Positions 24,795 to 32,776 of a stretch of DNA of 64,000 nucleotides are shown one piece after another. The stretch lies in contig CAWHVW010000003.1 in NCBI GenBank assembly GCA_963832965.1, positions 1,798,001 through 1,862,000 on the forward strand, written 5' to 3'. Made by a program: the position numbers and the translations under genes. The first letter of the stretch is position 1. Every line of letters begins with the position of its first letter. The stretch is from CAWACP01 sp963832965 (GTDB taxonomy: Bacteria > Acidobacteriota > Terriglobia > Bryobacterales > Bryobacteraceae). The notes beneath the pieces are model-generated. The model did not search any database. It saw only the letters and a list, made by a program, of their open reading frames with translations, and was not told where the DNA came from.

Positions 24795-25649
24795 TTATGC
24801 CCCCGGGAATCCGAACATCAACCACGACTGATTGGCTACCCAGTGGGGGTAAAGCGCCGTCATCTGATCGAACAGCTCCTGGTCGGATGCCGCGGTTTTC
24901 TGCAGCCGGTCGAAATCCAGCAGATAGCGCTTAGTGTCCTCGATCGCCGTCGGTGAGTCGGGCGCGCCAGGCTTCTTGTGGCCGGCAACGACCATCGCTG
25001 GCTTCAGCGCCGCCAACCGGTCCAGCGCCGCCACCCAGTTCTTCCGGCTCTCGGGGGTGGTGTCGCCGACATACATGTGGCACTGGTTGTACACCACGTC
25101 GCCAGCGACGATCAGGTCGATCGATGGGACGTATAGAGACGTCGAATCGGGACTATCGGTGCGGCCCTGCTCGATAATGCGCAATTCGTGGCCCTCGAGA
25201 GTGAACGTCTCGTGCTCATAGGGTTCAGGTGGAACCAGCCTGGTGGCCACCTGCCCAGGAAAGAGCCGGCGGGCCAACCGCTCCACCGGGGGAGTGAAAG
25301 ACATCTGCATGGCGTTCACCGCCTTGGGCGTTGCTATCGCCCGCGCGCCCGGGAAACGGTCCAGCAGAATGCTCAGACCGTAGAAGTGGTCGAAATGGGC
25401 GTGCGTTATATAGATGGTCTCCAGGTTGCGGTTGTGCAGAGCGACCCAATCCGCGAGAGCCTCCGCCTCAGCCACTGTGCCCATTGCGTCCACCAGCACC
25501 GCGTCGTACTCCCCGAAGATTAAAGTCGACGTGATAGGGTCAAAGCCGAGCGCTTCGCCGAACGGCTTTGGCCGCTCGCCGACCATAGTCTTTCCCGGTG
25601 CGGTAAAGACATTGACGCCAGGCGTGTTCGACGTGATGGGGGCGGTCAT
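24795..25649 (-). CDS. Metallo-beta-lactamase-fold hydrolase
   Basis: A 284-aa MBL-fold enzyme with the zinc motif THAHFDHFYG, a later Asp ligand in LIVAGDVVYN and a terminal His in VVAGHKKPG. It resembles lactonase/glyoxalase II-type hydrolases (SDSAS-like), but the substrate cannot be told. ATG 25649 has an AAGGAG SD 9 nt upstream; the longer open frame runs through repeat B. It sits between two DJ-1-type genes on the same strand (gaps of about 90 bp each), which suggests a shared role in reactive aldehyde or glycation handling. Confidence 0.85.
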   Translation of the reverse strand: MTAPITSNTPGVNVFTAPGKTMVGERPKPFGEALGFDPITSTLIFGEYDAVLVDAMGTVAEAEALADWVALHNRNLETIYITHAHFDHFYGLSILLDRFPGARAIATPKAVNAMQMSFTPPVERLARRLFPGQVATRLVPPEPYEHETFTLEGHELRIIEQGRTDSPDSTSLYVPSIDLIVAGDVVYNQCHMYVGDTTPESRKNWVAALDRLAALKPAMVVAGHKKPGAPDSPTAIEDTKRYLLDFDRLQKTAASDQELFDQMTALYPHWVANQSWLMFGFPGA

Positions 25650-25689
25650 GTGCGTGGTCTCCTTAAGGATACCTGCTTGCATCTGCTTG

Positions 25690-25714
25690 CCGAACCGCGA
25701 CGGTGACGGAGCGG
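25690..25714 (+). repeat. Repeat B copy
   Basis: Core CCGAACCGCGACGG followed by TGACGGAGCGG, between the MBL gene and the DJ-1-VOC fusion gene. It is the same + orientation as the copies at 15389, 34340 and 43774. Confidence 0.85.
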
Positions 25715-25737
25715 GGATCAGCTGACTAGGGCGTGCG

Positions 25738-26877
25738 CTAACCGTACGTGAGGTCGGTGCTCTGTCCGACCTCGATAATATAACCGTCAGGATCGCGGAT
25801 GTAGCAGCGAATCTCACCGTACTTGGGGATCGGCTCGGTGATGAACTCGGCTCCTCGACTCTTCCACAATTCGTGGCACGCCTGGATATCTGCAACACGG
25901 AAATTCAAAAAGCTGTTGATGTGATTCGGGTCGGGAACACTGAGCGTCACGGTCGGCTTGTCCGGCGTCGGCCCACCCCCAAAGTTCAGAATCATCCAGA
26001 TATTCTCCAGCCGAAGGTACCCAGGCGCGTTGCCGTCACCCAGGCTCAGGATGCGAGCGCCGAAGACCTTTTCGTAGTAGCGGGCCGATCGCCCGATGTC
26101 GGCGACAGTGAGAAACTGCGCGATGCTGATCCCCTCTCGCGGGGGCATCTCATAGCTCTTCTGTTCGACTCGTACGCTGATTGTTGACGGCTCCGATTCC
26201 GATACCGTCATGAGTTTCAGAAGAGCCTGAGCCGCCGATGTCGATGACGCGGGATTCTGGCCGGTAATAAGACGGCCGTCAGTGACGGAAAAAGGCTGCC
26301 AGTTCGCCATCTTCTCGTATATGGCGCCGAGCCGCGGCAGTTCATCTTCCACCAGGAACGGCACAACCTTCGTGAGCTGCATCTCCTCTTCCTCGCCGTT
26401 GGTGAAACCGGCGACGTGTTTTCCTTTCACCAGCGGAGCGCCCTGGTACGTAACGTGGCGAAGCACTCCGGGCGAATGGCACACCAATGCGATTGGCTTG
26501 CCGGAATTATAGAAGGCCTCCAGAAGAGCGATCGACACAGGGCTCTCCGCCAGATCCCACATCGGGCCGTGCCCACCGGGATAGAAAACGGTGTCGAAGT
26601 CTTCCGCCTTCATGCCCTCAAGTTTCACCGTGTTGGCGAGAGCCTTTTGCGCCGCTGCGTCCTTCTTGAACCGCGCCATCGCCGGCGTTTGATTTTCAGG
26701 CAGATCGCTTTTCGGATCGAGCGGAGGCTGCCCGCCTTTCGGAGAGGCCAGCGTAAGCTCGACGCCAGCATCCCGGAACACGAAATAGGGGGCTGCGAAT
26801 TCCTCAAGCCAGAAACCAGTCGGGCGGCCCGTGTTCCCCAGTTGGTCGTGCGATGTCAGGACCATGAGTATTTTCAT
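25738..26877 (-). CDS. DJ-1/PfpI-VOC (glyoxalase) fusion protein
   Basis: A 379-aa two-domain protein. Residues 1 to about 230 are a DJ-1/Hsp31-like domain (TVFYPGGHGPMWDL, then IALVCHSPGV with the catalytic Cys). After a short linker, residues about 250-379 are a vicinal-oxygen-chelate domain (ISIAQFLTVADIGRSARYYE, ending in CYIRDPDGYIIEVGQ with the C-terminal Glu ligand). Both domain families act on methylglyoxal: DJ-1 without glutathione, VOC classically as glyoxalase I. The fusion may therefore be a bifunctional detoxification enzyme; this is an inference. ATG 26877 has an AGGAG SD 9 nt upstream. Confidence 0.86.
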   Translation of the reverse strand: MKILMVLTSHDQLGNTGRPTGFWLEEFAAPYFVFRDAGVELTLASPKGGQPPLDPKSDLPENQTPAMARFKKDAAAQKALANTVKLEGMKAEDFDTVFYPGGHGPMWDLAESPVSIALLEAFYNSGKPIALVCHSPGVLRHVTYQGAPLVKGKHVAGFTNGEEEEMQLTKVVPFLVEDELPRLGAIYEKMANWQPFSVTDGRLITGQNPASSTSAAQALLKLMTVSESEPSTISVRVEQKSYEMPPREGISIAQFLTVADIGRSARYYEKVFGARILSLGDGNAPGYLRLENIWMILNFGGGPTPDKPTVTLSVPDPNHINSFLNFRVADIQACHELWKSRGAEFITEPIPKYGEIRCYIRDPDGYIIEVGQSTDLTYG

Positions 26878-27059
26878 ATATATGTTCTCCTGTATCTTCG
26901 CGACGCGTATCCCGATTTGAGCCATCATACCAATAGCGTCGAGCGTAAGCCGGATCGTGAGTAAGAAAGAGAGTTCAGGATGGCAGGCGAGGATGGTTTC
27001 AATCCGACGGTGCCGATGCGGGACCCGCCGGCGTGGTCCAAAGGATCTTCTGGAGTTCC

Positions 27060-27148
27060 TGGTGCCGGAGGTGGGGGTCGAACCCACATACCCAGTGAAG
27101 GATGCGGGATTTTGAGTCCCGTGCGTCTGCCAGTTCCGCCACTCCGGC
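27060..27148 (-). tRNA. tRNA-Leu (anticodon CAA)
   Basis: A complete class II tRNA on the minus strand, including an encoded CCA (27060-27062). The acceptor stem GCCGGAG pairs with CTCCGGC, the anticodon arm is CGGGA-CTCAAAA-TCCCG with anticodon CAA, a long variable arm is present, and the T-arm is GTGGG-TTCGACC-CCCAC. The 3' end is partly repeated at 20620-20644. Confidence 0.95.
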
Positions 27149-27200
27149 TAGTGAGCGCGCTGCTGAACCGATCGTACCAAACCCGCCCGCGATCGAGCTC

Positions 27201-27479
27201 TTACGCCAGCGTCACGCGAATCGAAGTCGTGGTCACTTCCTTATAGTCCGCCGTCCACCCGGCCTGCTTGTACTCCTCCATGATTTCCTTGAGGAGTTTC
27301 AGAGTCGCTTCGCGGTAGCGGTTCTGCAGAGCCAGGCCGTCGATCAAGGTGCTGATCGTGGTGCTGCTTCGCTTGGCGATTGCGCGCTCCAGACAGCTGG
27401 TGACCCGATCTTTCGTTTTGGTCAGATGGTCGCGCTCCGGAGCGCTGACGATGGGCGCCTGGTCCTTCCGTGTGGCCAT
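27201..27479 (-). CDS. Conserved-looking hypothetical protein
   Basis: A 92-aa soluble, helix-rich protein (MATRKDQAPIVSAPERDH start) with no motif that I recognise. Two long amphipathic helices span about residues 20-75, followed by a beta-like tail (TTTSIRVTLA). A GTG 18 nt upstream would add six residues. It lies 54 nt downstream of bshC on the same strand and might share its transcript. The function is unknown. Confidence 0.5.
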   Translation of the reverse strand: MATRKDQAPIVSAPERDHLTKTKDRVTSCLERAIAKRSSTTISTLIDGLALQNRYREATLKLLKEIMEEYKQAGWTADYKEVTTTSIRVTLA

Positions 27480-27533
27480 ATCGAAGAAGAGTACCACAGG
27501 TCGGAAGGGGCTGGCGCGCCGCCCTCTTTCCCG

Positions 27534-29111
27534 CTACGCCACCACCAGCTGATGGTCCGGGTTGGCCAGTTCCACCCGCTCGTACAGCGTATCGACAAAC
27601 CCCTCGCCGAACTGTGCCAGGAACGGCAGAATCCCGTACAACCGCTCCTGCAGGTGCTTGTTCGGGAACACCAGTCCGCTCAGATAGGCCGCCTCCGCCC
27701 GCGCGCGCTGGTCGCGCCGCAACGCTTCGCGCTGCACCTTGCCTTCCATCTTCGCCAGTTGGTACACCATTTTCGCTGCGCTCTTGTCCAGTGCCGCGCC
27801 CAGCGTTGGGTCGAACCCCGCCACCTCGCCCCGCAGTGCGTCCAGCGCCCGCTGCACCGTGCCGCGCGTGGCCCCAAACTCATCATGCAGAGCGCTCGGA
27901 ACCAGTTGCGCGGCGATATAGTCGCGCACTACCGCTTCCCCATGCGACAGGCACGTCACGGTCAGTCCGAACCGGTCCATCGCCTTTTTCGCGTGCGCGT
28001 CCAGAATGGTGAACGTCGCCCGCGCCAGCGCCACCGGCATGCGCCCCAGCAATCGGTCGTAGACCACCTGCGATTGCGCCAGATACGCCAGTTCCGCGGG
28101 ACCGCCCACGTACGCCACCGTGGGCAAAAGGTAATCCTGCATCACTGGCCGCAACAAAGCGTTCGGTGAAAGCTGCGCGGCCATGGCCACCAGTTCATCC
28201 GGAGCGTAGCTCCGGTCCTTCGCCGCAAACACGCCGTTGTGCCGGCGCAGCGCCACGCGCCGCCCGCCGTCCAGCAAAAACACCAGGGACGTCTCCGCCT
28301 CCACGTGCACCTGTGCGTGATACCCGGCCTGCTCCAGTTCGCGATTGCGTTCCAGCAGAGCGCCGGTCAGCCCCTCGGAAGCCCGCACCGCATCGGCCAG
28401 CAGCGGCGCACGCACCTCGCGCAGCGCCTCGTCCAGCGGATCCAGAAACAGCACTGCGTGGCGTCCCAGCAGCCGCTCAATCAGCAACCGGAACGCTTCG
28501 CCCCAGCTCCTCCCCTCCGCGTACGTCTCGCGCACTTGCGCCAGCACCTGGCCGGCCCACGGAAATCCGGACAGCGCCCGCTCCAGCCCGGCCAGCGGAA
28601 CGTCCTCCAGCGGGATGGTCCCCACCGGCCGGTATCCGTTGGCATTCGCCGCCTTCAACTCCATCGGCGTGCGCGTGTCGTCGAACACCCAGGCCTGGTT
28701 CACCTCGGCGAAATCGTGGTCCTCGGTGGCCAGCCAGAACACCGGAACCGCCTCCATGCCGCGCGCCGTCAGCGTTTCCGCCAGCTTCACCGCGGTAAGC
28801 GCCTTATAAATGGTGTACGCGGGACCGCCAAACAGTCCTACCTGCTGGCCGGTCACCACCGCAACCGTGCCCGGCCGCGCCAGCTTCTCCAGCAATTCGG
28901 GATTCTGCCGTTGCCGCGCCAGAGCCGCCACCAGCCGCTCCCGCCGTTCCGCCGGGTAACGGATCTCCCGAGCCGCCGCCTCATACGACGCCGGATTCCA
29001 CGGAGAATGCTCGTAGAACCGGGCAAGCCGCTGAAAACAATGTTGGAAATCGGAGAAAAGGACGGTCGTCCCGGGCAGCTCAACGTGGGCTATACAAGCG
29101 CTCTCGGTCAT
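27534..29111 (-). CDS. bshC: Bacillithiol biosynthesis cysteine-adding enzyme BshC
   Basis: A 525-aa BshC-family protein, the putative ligase that adds cysteine to GlcN-malate in bacillithiol synthesis. The signature GTVAVVTGQQVGLFGGPAYT, then VPVFWLATEDHDFAEVN, VMQDYLLPTVAYVGGPAELAY and VFPNKHLQERLYGILPFL are all present, followed by the coiled-coil C-terminus. Length is typical (about 540). The ATG at 29111 is well placed. BshA and BshB are not in the window, so they must be encoded elsewhere if the thiol is made. Confidence 0.93.
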   Translation of the reverse strand: MTESACIAHVELPGTTVLFSDFQHCFQRLARFYEHSPWNPASYEAAAREIRYPAERRERLVAALARQRQNPELLEKLARPGTVAVVTGQQVGLFGGPAYTIYKALTAVKLAETLTARGMEAVPVFWLATEDHDFAEVNQAWVFDDTRTPMELKAANANGYRPVGTIPLEDVPLAGLERALSGFPWAGQVLAQVRETYAEGRSWGEAFRLLIERLLGRHAVLFLDPLDEALREVRAPLLADAVRASEGLTGALLERNRELEQAGYHAQVHVEAETSLVFLLDGGRRVALRRHNGVFAAKDRSYAPDELVAMAAQLSPNALLRPVMQDYLLPTVAYVGGPAELAYLAQSQVVYDRLLGRMPVALARATFTILDAHAKKAMDRFGLTVTCLSHGEAVVRDYIAAQLVPSALHDEFGATRGTVQRALDALRGEVAGFDPTLGAALDKSAAKMVYQLAKMEGKVQREALRRDQRARAEAAYLSGLVFPNKHLQERLYGILPFLAQFGEGFVDTLYERVELANPDHQLVVA

Positions 29112-29191
29112 GCAAGGTCTAAATTAGCAGATGTTCCACGCGCGCAACACGATCCGCGAAACTGCTTGTGTCCCTGTCCTACTACTACACA

Positions 29192-29302
29192 GTGGGGCAG
29201 GGCCATGCCCTGCCTGCAGATCTGGTCGCTCTTGTGGGGCAGGGCCATGCCCTGCCTGCCGATCTGGTCGCTCTTGTGGGGCAGGTTTCTAACCCGCCCG
29301 TC
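29192..29302 (+). repeat. Three tandem hairpin repeats (42-bp period)
   Basis: Two canonical copies start at 29192 and 29234. A third, variant copy from 29276 has the stem GGCAGGTT-TCT-AACCCGCC with one mismatch. Spacers (CTGCNGATCTGGTCGCTCTT) are nearly identical. They lie between divergent bshC and cyaY. Confidence 0.88.
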
Positions 29303-29339
29303 AATCACCCCGGTGCGAACCTGTGAGAATAGAAAGGTC

Positions 29340-29666
29340 ATGGACGATCAGGAATTCCAGAAGCGTGCCGACGACGCTCTCTCGCAACTCTACGCGCGTC
29401 TGGTAAAAGCCTCCGACAACGCCGAGTTCGAACCGGAGTTCCGGGCCGGCGCGCTTTCCATCGAATTCGAGGAACCGCCCGCGCGCTTCGTCATCAGTCC
29501 CAACAGTCCCGTCCGGCAGATCTGGGTTTCCGCGCATTCGCGCAGCTTCAAGCTCGATTGGGACGACCCCCGCGCGGACTTCCTGCTCCGCGACACTGGC
29601 CAGAATCTGGCCGAACTGATCGCCTCGGCCATCGGCCAGCAACTCGGAGAGGAAGTCATACTGTAG
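29340..29666 (+). CDS. cyaY: Frataxin-like iron donor protein CyaY
   Basis: A 108-aa frataxin-fold protein. The acidic N-terminal helix (MDDQEFQKRADDALSQLYARL), the beta-sheet segments RAGALSIEFEEP, RFVISPNS and RQIWVSAHSRSFKLDW, and the C-terminal helix match CyaY. Homologues bind iron and modulate Fe-S cluster assembly. Its stop shares one base with the GTG of hemW (TAGTG), so the two are co-translated, fitting a shared role in iron/heme metabolism. Confidence 0.85.
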   Translation: MDDQEFQKRADDALSQLYARLVKASDNAEFEPEFRAGALSIEFEEPPARFVISPNSPVRQIWVSAHSRSFKLDWDDPRADFLLRDTGQNLAELIASAIGQQLGEEVIL

Positions 29667-30748
29667 TGGCGCCCGGCGTCTACATCTCGTATCCTTTCTG
29701 CGCGCAGAAATGCACCTACTGCAATTTCGCCTCGGGCGTCTTCTCGCGCGAGCTGGAGCATTCCTATAACGACGCGCTGATTCGAGAAATGGAAGCGCAC
29801 GCGTGGGCCGAAGCGCCGGACACCGTGTATCTGGGTGGAGGCACCCCCAGCCGGATGGAGATCCCGGACCTCGCGCGCATACTCGCCGCCATCCCCGGCA
29901 AGCCCTGGGCGGAGGCCACCATTGAGGCCGCTCCCGGAACCATCAGCGAAGAGTCCGCGGCGGGCTGGCGCCACCTCGGCCTCACCCGCGTGAGCCTGGG
30001 CGTGCAATCGTTCGTTGCGGCGGAACTGGCGCGCACCGGCCGGCGCCACACTGCGGATGTAGTGGCGCGCGACGTGGACCTGCTGCGCCGCGCGGGCCTC
30101 GAAAATTTCAACATCGACCTCATCGCCGGACTTCCCGGCCAGACCATGGCCAGCTGGCAGGCCTCGCTCGATTGGGTCGAACGTCTGCGGGCGCCTCACG
30201 TCTCCGTCTACATGTTCGAAGTGGATCAGGATAGCCGGCTCGGCCGCGAGGTTTTGTTCCACGGCGTCCGCTATGGCGCGCCCGATGTGCCCGATGACGA
30301 CGCCGTCGCGGCCATGTACGAGGTCGCGGTCGAGCGTCTGTCCGCCGGCGGCGTGGCCCGCTACGAGATCTCCAATTTCGCGCGCCCCGGCTTCGAATCG
30401 GCGCACAACCTGAAATACTGGCGGCTGCAGCCCTACGTTGGTTTCGGAGCCGATGCCCATTCCTTCGATGGCGCCTGGCGCTGGCAAAATGTGGAATCGG
30501 CGGAAGCGTACGTGGAAAGTGGCTCTCCGGCGGAATCGCGAACCGCCGCTAATCCCGATGAGGAGCGCTTCTTTGTTGGCCTGCGGCTGCTGGAAGGAAT
30601 TCAGCCGATGCCCGAGGAATGGTCCCGCCACGACGCGGCCATCTCCCGCTTTCTGCGCGAAGGCCTGTTGGAGCGGGCCGGCCCACGGCTGCGTCTGACC
30701 AGCCGCGGCGTGCTCCTGTCCAACGAAGTTTTCGAGGAGTTCGTTTAA
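29666..30748 (+). CDS. hemW: HemW-like radical SAM protein (heme chaperone)
   Basis: A 360-aa radical SAM enzyme of the HemN/HemW family. The cluster motif is FCAQKCTYCNF; Phe after the third Cys is the HemW form, whereas true coproporphyrinogen oxidase HemN has a fourth Cys there. Other segments are YLGGGTPS, RVSLGVQSF, NFNIDLIAGLPGQT and LKYWRLQPYVGFGADAHSF. HemW binds heme and delivers it to apo-proteins. The GTG at 29666 overlaps the cyaY stop by one base. The stop directly abuts the next gene. Confidence 0.9.
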   Translation: MAPGVYISYPFCAQKCTYCNFASGVFSRELEHSYNDALIREMEAHAWAEAPDTVYLGGGTPSRMEIPDLARILAAIPGKPWAEATIEAAPGTISEESAAGWRHLGLTRVSLGVQSFVAAELARTGRRHTADVVARDVDLLRRAGLENFNIDLIAGLPGQTMASWQASLDWVERLRAPHVSVYMFEVDQDSRLGREVLFHGVRYGAPDVPDDDAVAAMYEVAVERLSAGGVARYEISNFARPGFESAHNLKYWRLQPYVGFGADAHSFDGAWRWQNVESAEAYVESGSPAESRTAANPDEERFFVGLRLLEGIQPMPEEWSRHDAAISRFLREGLLERAGPRLRLTSRGVLLSNEVFEEFV

Positions 30749-31789
30749 GTGATCGACCTGCGAAGCGACACCGTCACCCGGCCCACCGCCGCCATGCGCC
30801 AGGCGATGTTTGAAGCCGAGGTGGGCGACGACGTCTACGGCGAGGACCCCACCATCAACAAGCTGGAGCGCCGCGCCGCCGAAATCTTCGGCCGCGAGGC
30901 GGGCTTGTTCGTCCCCACCGGCACCATGGGCAACACCATCTGCGTGAAGTTGCATACACACCACGGTGAGGAGGTGATCTGCGAATCGCGCGCCCACATT
31001 CTCGATTACGAGCTGTCCATGACCGCCTGGTTCGCCGGCTGCCTGGTCCGCAGCGTCCGCGCCGAGGACGGCATTCTCCGCTGGCCACAAATCCGCGAGG
31101 CCATTCGCCCCTTCGCCCGCAACAGCGCTCCCACCGCGCTCGTGGAAATCGAGAACACCCACAACATCGCCGGAGGCCGCGTCACCCCGGTCGACGCGGT
31201 CCGTGAGATCTGCTGCGAAGCGCACGCGCTCGGCCTGAAAGTGCACATGGACGGCGCGCGTATCTTCAACGCGGCCGCATACCTCAACGTATCCGTGATC
31301 GAAGCCACTGGCGACGCTGACACGGTCATGTTCTGCCTCTCCAAGGGACTGGGCGCGCCGGCCGGTTCCATGGTGGTGGGCCGCGCCGCCGACGTCGCGC
31401 AAGCCCGTCTCTATCGCAAACGGCTCGGCGGCGGAATGCGTCAGGCGGGAGTTCTCGCCGCCGCCGGCCTGATCGCGCTCGAAGAGATGTCCGCCCGCCT
31501 GCATGAGGACCATGCCAACGCCCGCTTCCTGGCGCGTGAACTGGCGGGCATTCCCGGCGTCGCCCTCGATCCCTCCATGGTGCAGACCAACATCATCATC
31601 TTCGACGTGAGCGCCACCGGCCTCACTGGCCCCGAGTTCAGCGCACGGCTGAAGGCCGGCGGCGTTTTGCTGAACGCTCTGAACGCTCGCGAGATGCGGG
31701 CGCTCACCCACTTCGGCGTCAGCCGCGCGGACTGCGAGCGCGCGCTTGAAGTACTGCACGCAGTAGCCTGCAATCTCAGCCCGCAATGA
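30749..31789 (+). CDS. ltaE: Low-specificity L-threonine aldolase
   Basis: A 346-aa PLP-dependent fold-type I enzyme cleaving L-threonine (and allo-threonine) to glycine and acetaldehyde. The start IDLRSDTVTRPTAAMRQAM, GDDVYGEDPTIN, PTGTMGNTICVKLH, HMDGARIFNAA and the PLP lysine in MFCLSKGLGAPAGS are the full family pattern. The GTG at 30749 immediately follows the hemW TAA with no gap. Glycine produced here could feed heme-independent pathways; no specific link to hemW is evident beyond co-transcription. Confidence 0.94.
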   Translation: MIDLRSDTVTRPTAAMRQAMFEAEVGDDVYGEDPTINKLERRAAEIFGREAGLFVPTGTMGNTICVKLHTHHGEEVICESRAHILDYELSMTAWFAGCLVRSVRAEDGILRWPQIREAIRPFARNSAPTALVEIENTHNIAGGRVTPVDAVREICCEAHALGLKVHMDGARIFNAAAYLNVSVIEATGDADTVMFCLSKGLGAPAGSMVVGRAADVAQARLYRKRLGGGMRQAGVLAAAGLIALEEMSARLHEDHANARFLARELAGIPGVALDPSMVQTNIIIFDVSATGLTGPEFSARLKAGGVLLNALNAREMRALTHFGVSRADCERALEVLHAVACNLSPQ

Positions 31790-31797
31790 TTGGCTAT

Positions 31798-31820
31798 GTG
31801 GGGCAGGGCCATGCCCTGCC
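31798..31820 (+). repeat. Hairpin repeat A copy
   Basis: A canonical copy 8 bp after the ltaE stop, between ltaE and the sigma factor gene. The GTGG flank reads on the + strand. Confidence 0.9.
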
Positions 31821-31907
31821 ATCTGACTCACGCCACTGGGCGGCGCTACAACGCCACTCGCCGATAAATCTTCTGGTACCAGCGGGTCATGCGCTACCAT
31901 AACCATA

Positions 31908-32525
31908 ATGCCGGTGGAGACGGGGGTTTTCGACGAATCCGCGTTAGTGGCGCGCGCCCGCGAGGGCGACGCGGCAGCCTTTAACGAACTGGTAACGCGC
32001 TACGAGCGCAGGATCTTTCGCCTCGCCAAAAACATCACCCAGAGCGACGAAGATGCCGAAGACGTCCTCCAGGAGACCTTTCTGAAGGCCTTCGAACATC
32101 TCTCCGGATTTCAGGGACAATCGAAATTTTACACCTGGATAGTAAGAATTGCCGTAAACGAAGCCCTGATGAAGCTTCGCAAGCGCAAGAGCGACAAAAC
32201 CGTGCCCCTCGACGAACCCGTCGACACCGGCGAAGATACGGTGGTCAGGGAAATCGCCGTGTGGGAGGAAAACCCGGAGCAGCGCTACTCCCGCGAGGAA
32301 CTGGGCCGCATTCTGGACGAATCCGTGGACGGTCTGCGCCCACCTTTTCGCACCGTTTTTGTTTTACGTGACATCGAAGAACTGAGTACGGAAGAGACCG
32401 CTGAAGCTTTGGGAATATCCGTCCCCGCTGTGAAGAGCCGCCTCTTGCGAGCGCGGTTGCAGCTTCGTGAGAAGCTGACACGTTTCTTCAAGCGGAAGGG
32501 AGACGACGTCTTTGCTTACTTGTAA
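31908..32525 (+). CDS. ECF-family RNA polymerase sigma factor
   Basis: A 205-aa RpoE-like sigma factor. Region 2 (about residues 25-90) has NITQSDEDAEDVLQETFLKAF and KFYTWIVRIAVNEALMKLRK. Region 4 (about 140-195) has the HTH ELSTEETAEALGISVPAVKSRLLRARLQLRE. The downstream anti-sigma factor gene overlaps its 3' end by 14 nt, the usual arrangement for a co-regulated ECF pair. Its target promoters cannot be read from this window. Confidence 0.93.
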   Translation: MPVETGVFDESALVARAREGDAAAFNELVTRYERRIFRLAKNITQSDEDAEDVLQETFLKAFEHLSGFQGQSKFYTWIVRIAVNEALMKLRKRKSDKTVPLDEPVDTGEDTVVREIAVWEENPEQRYSREELGRILDESVDGLRPPFRTVFVLRDIEELSTEETAEALGISVPAVKSRLLRARLQLREKLTRFFKRKGDDVFAYL

Positions 32526-32772
32526 GGATTTTCTCCAGGAACTAAGTGAGTACCTGGATGAGACGGTAGACGCCGAACTGAAGGCACACCTCGAAGCGCA
32601 CGTGACTCAGTGTCCGAACTGCTGGGTCATTTTTGACACCACCAGGAAGACCCTGCAGGTGTACAAAGGGGTGCAGCCCCAGGTGATTCCCGAGGACGTC
32701 CACCAGCGGCTCATAACCGCTCTCGAAAAGAAAATGGCCGCTCGCCGCGTATCCAGTGGGTCCCCTCCATAG
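32512..32772 (+). CDS. Zinc-binding anti-sigma factor (ZAS/zf-HC2)
   Basis: An 86-aa protein with a TTG start inside the sigma gene; no in-frame ATG exists. The anti-sigma domain has an upstream Cys (LTCKDF), then EAHVTQCPNC giving the H-x3-C-x2-C zinc motif of ZAS proteins. It lacks a TM segment, so it is a cytoplasmic, possibly redox-responsive, inhibitor of the upstream sigma factor, as RsrA is. The last third (about residues 55-86) has no known motif. Confidence 0.85.
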   Translation: MLTCKDFLQELSEYLDETVDAELKAHLEAHVTQCPNCWVIFDTTRKTLQVYKGVQPQVIPEDVHQRLITALEKKMAARRVSSGSPP

Positions 32773-32776
32773 ATTG

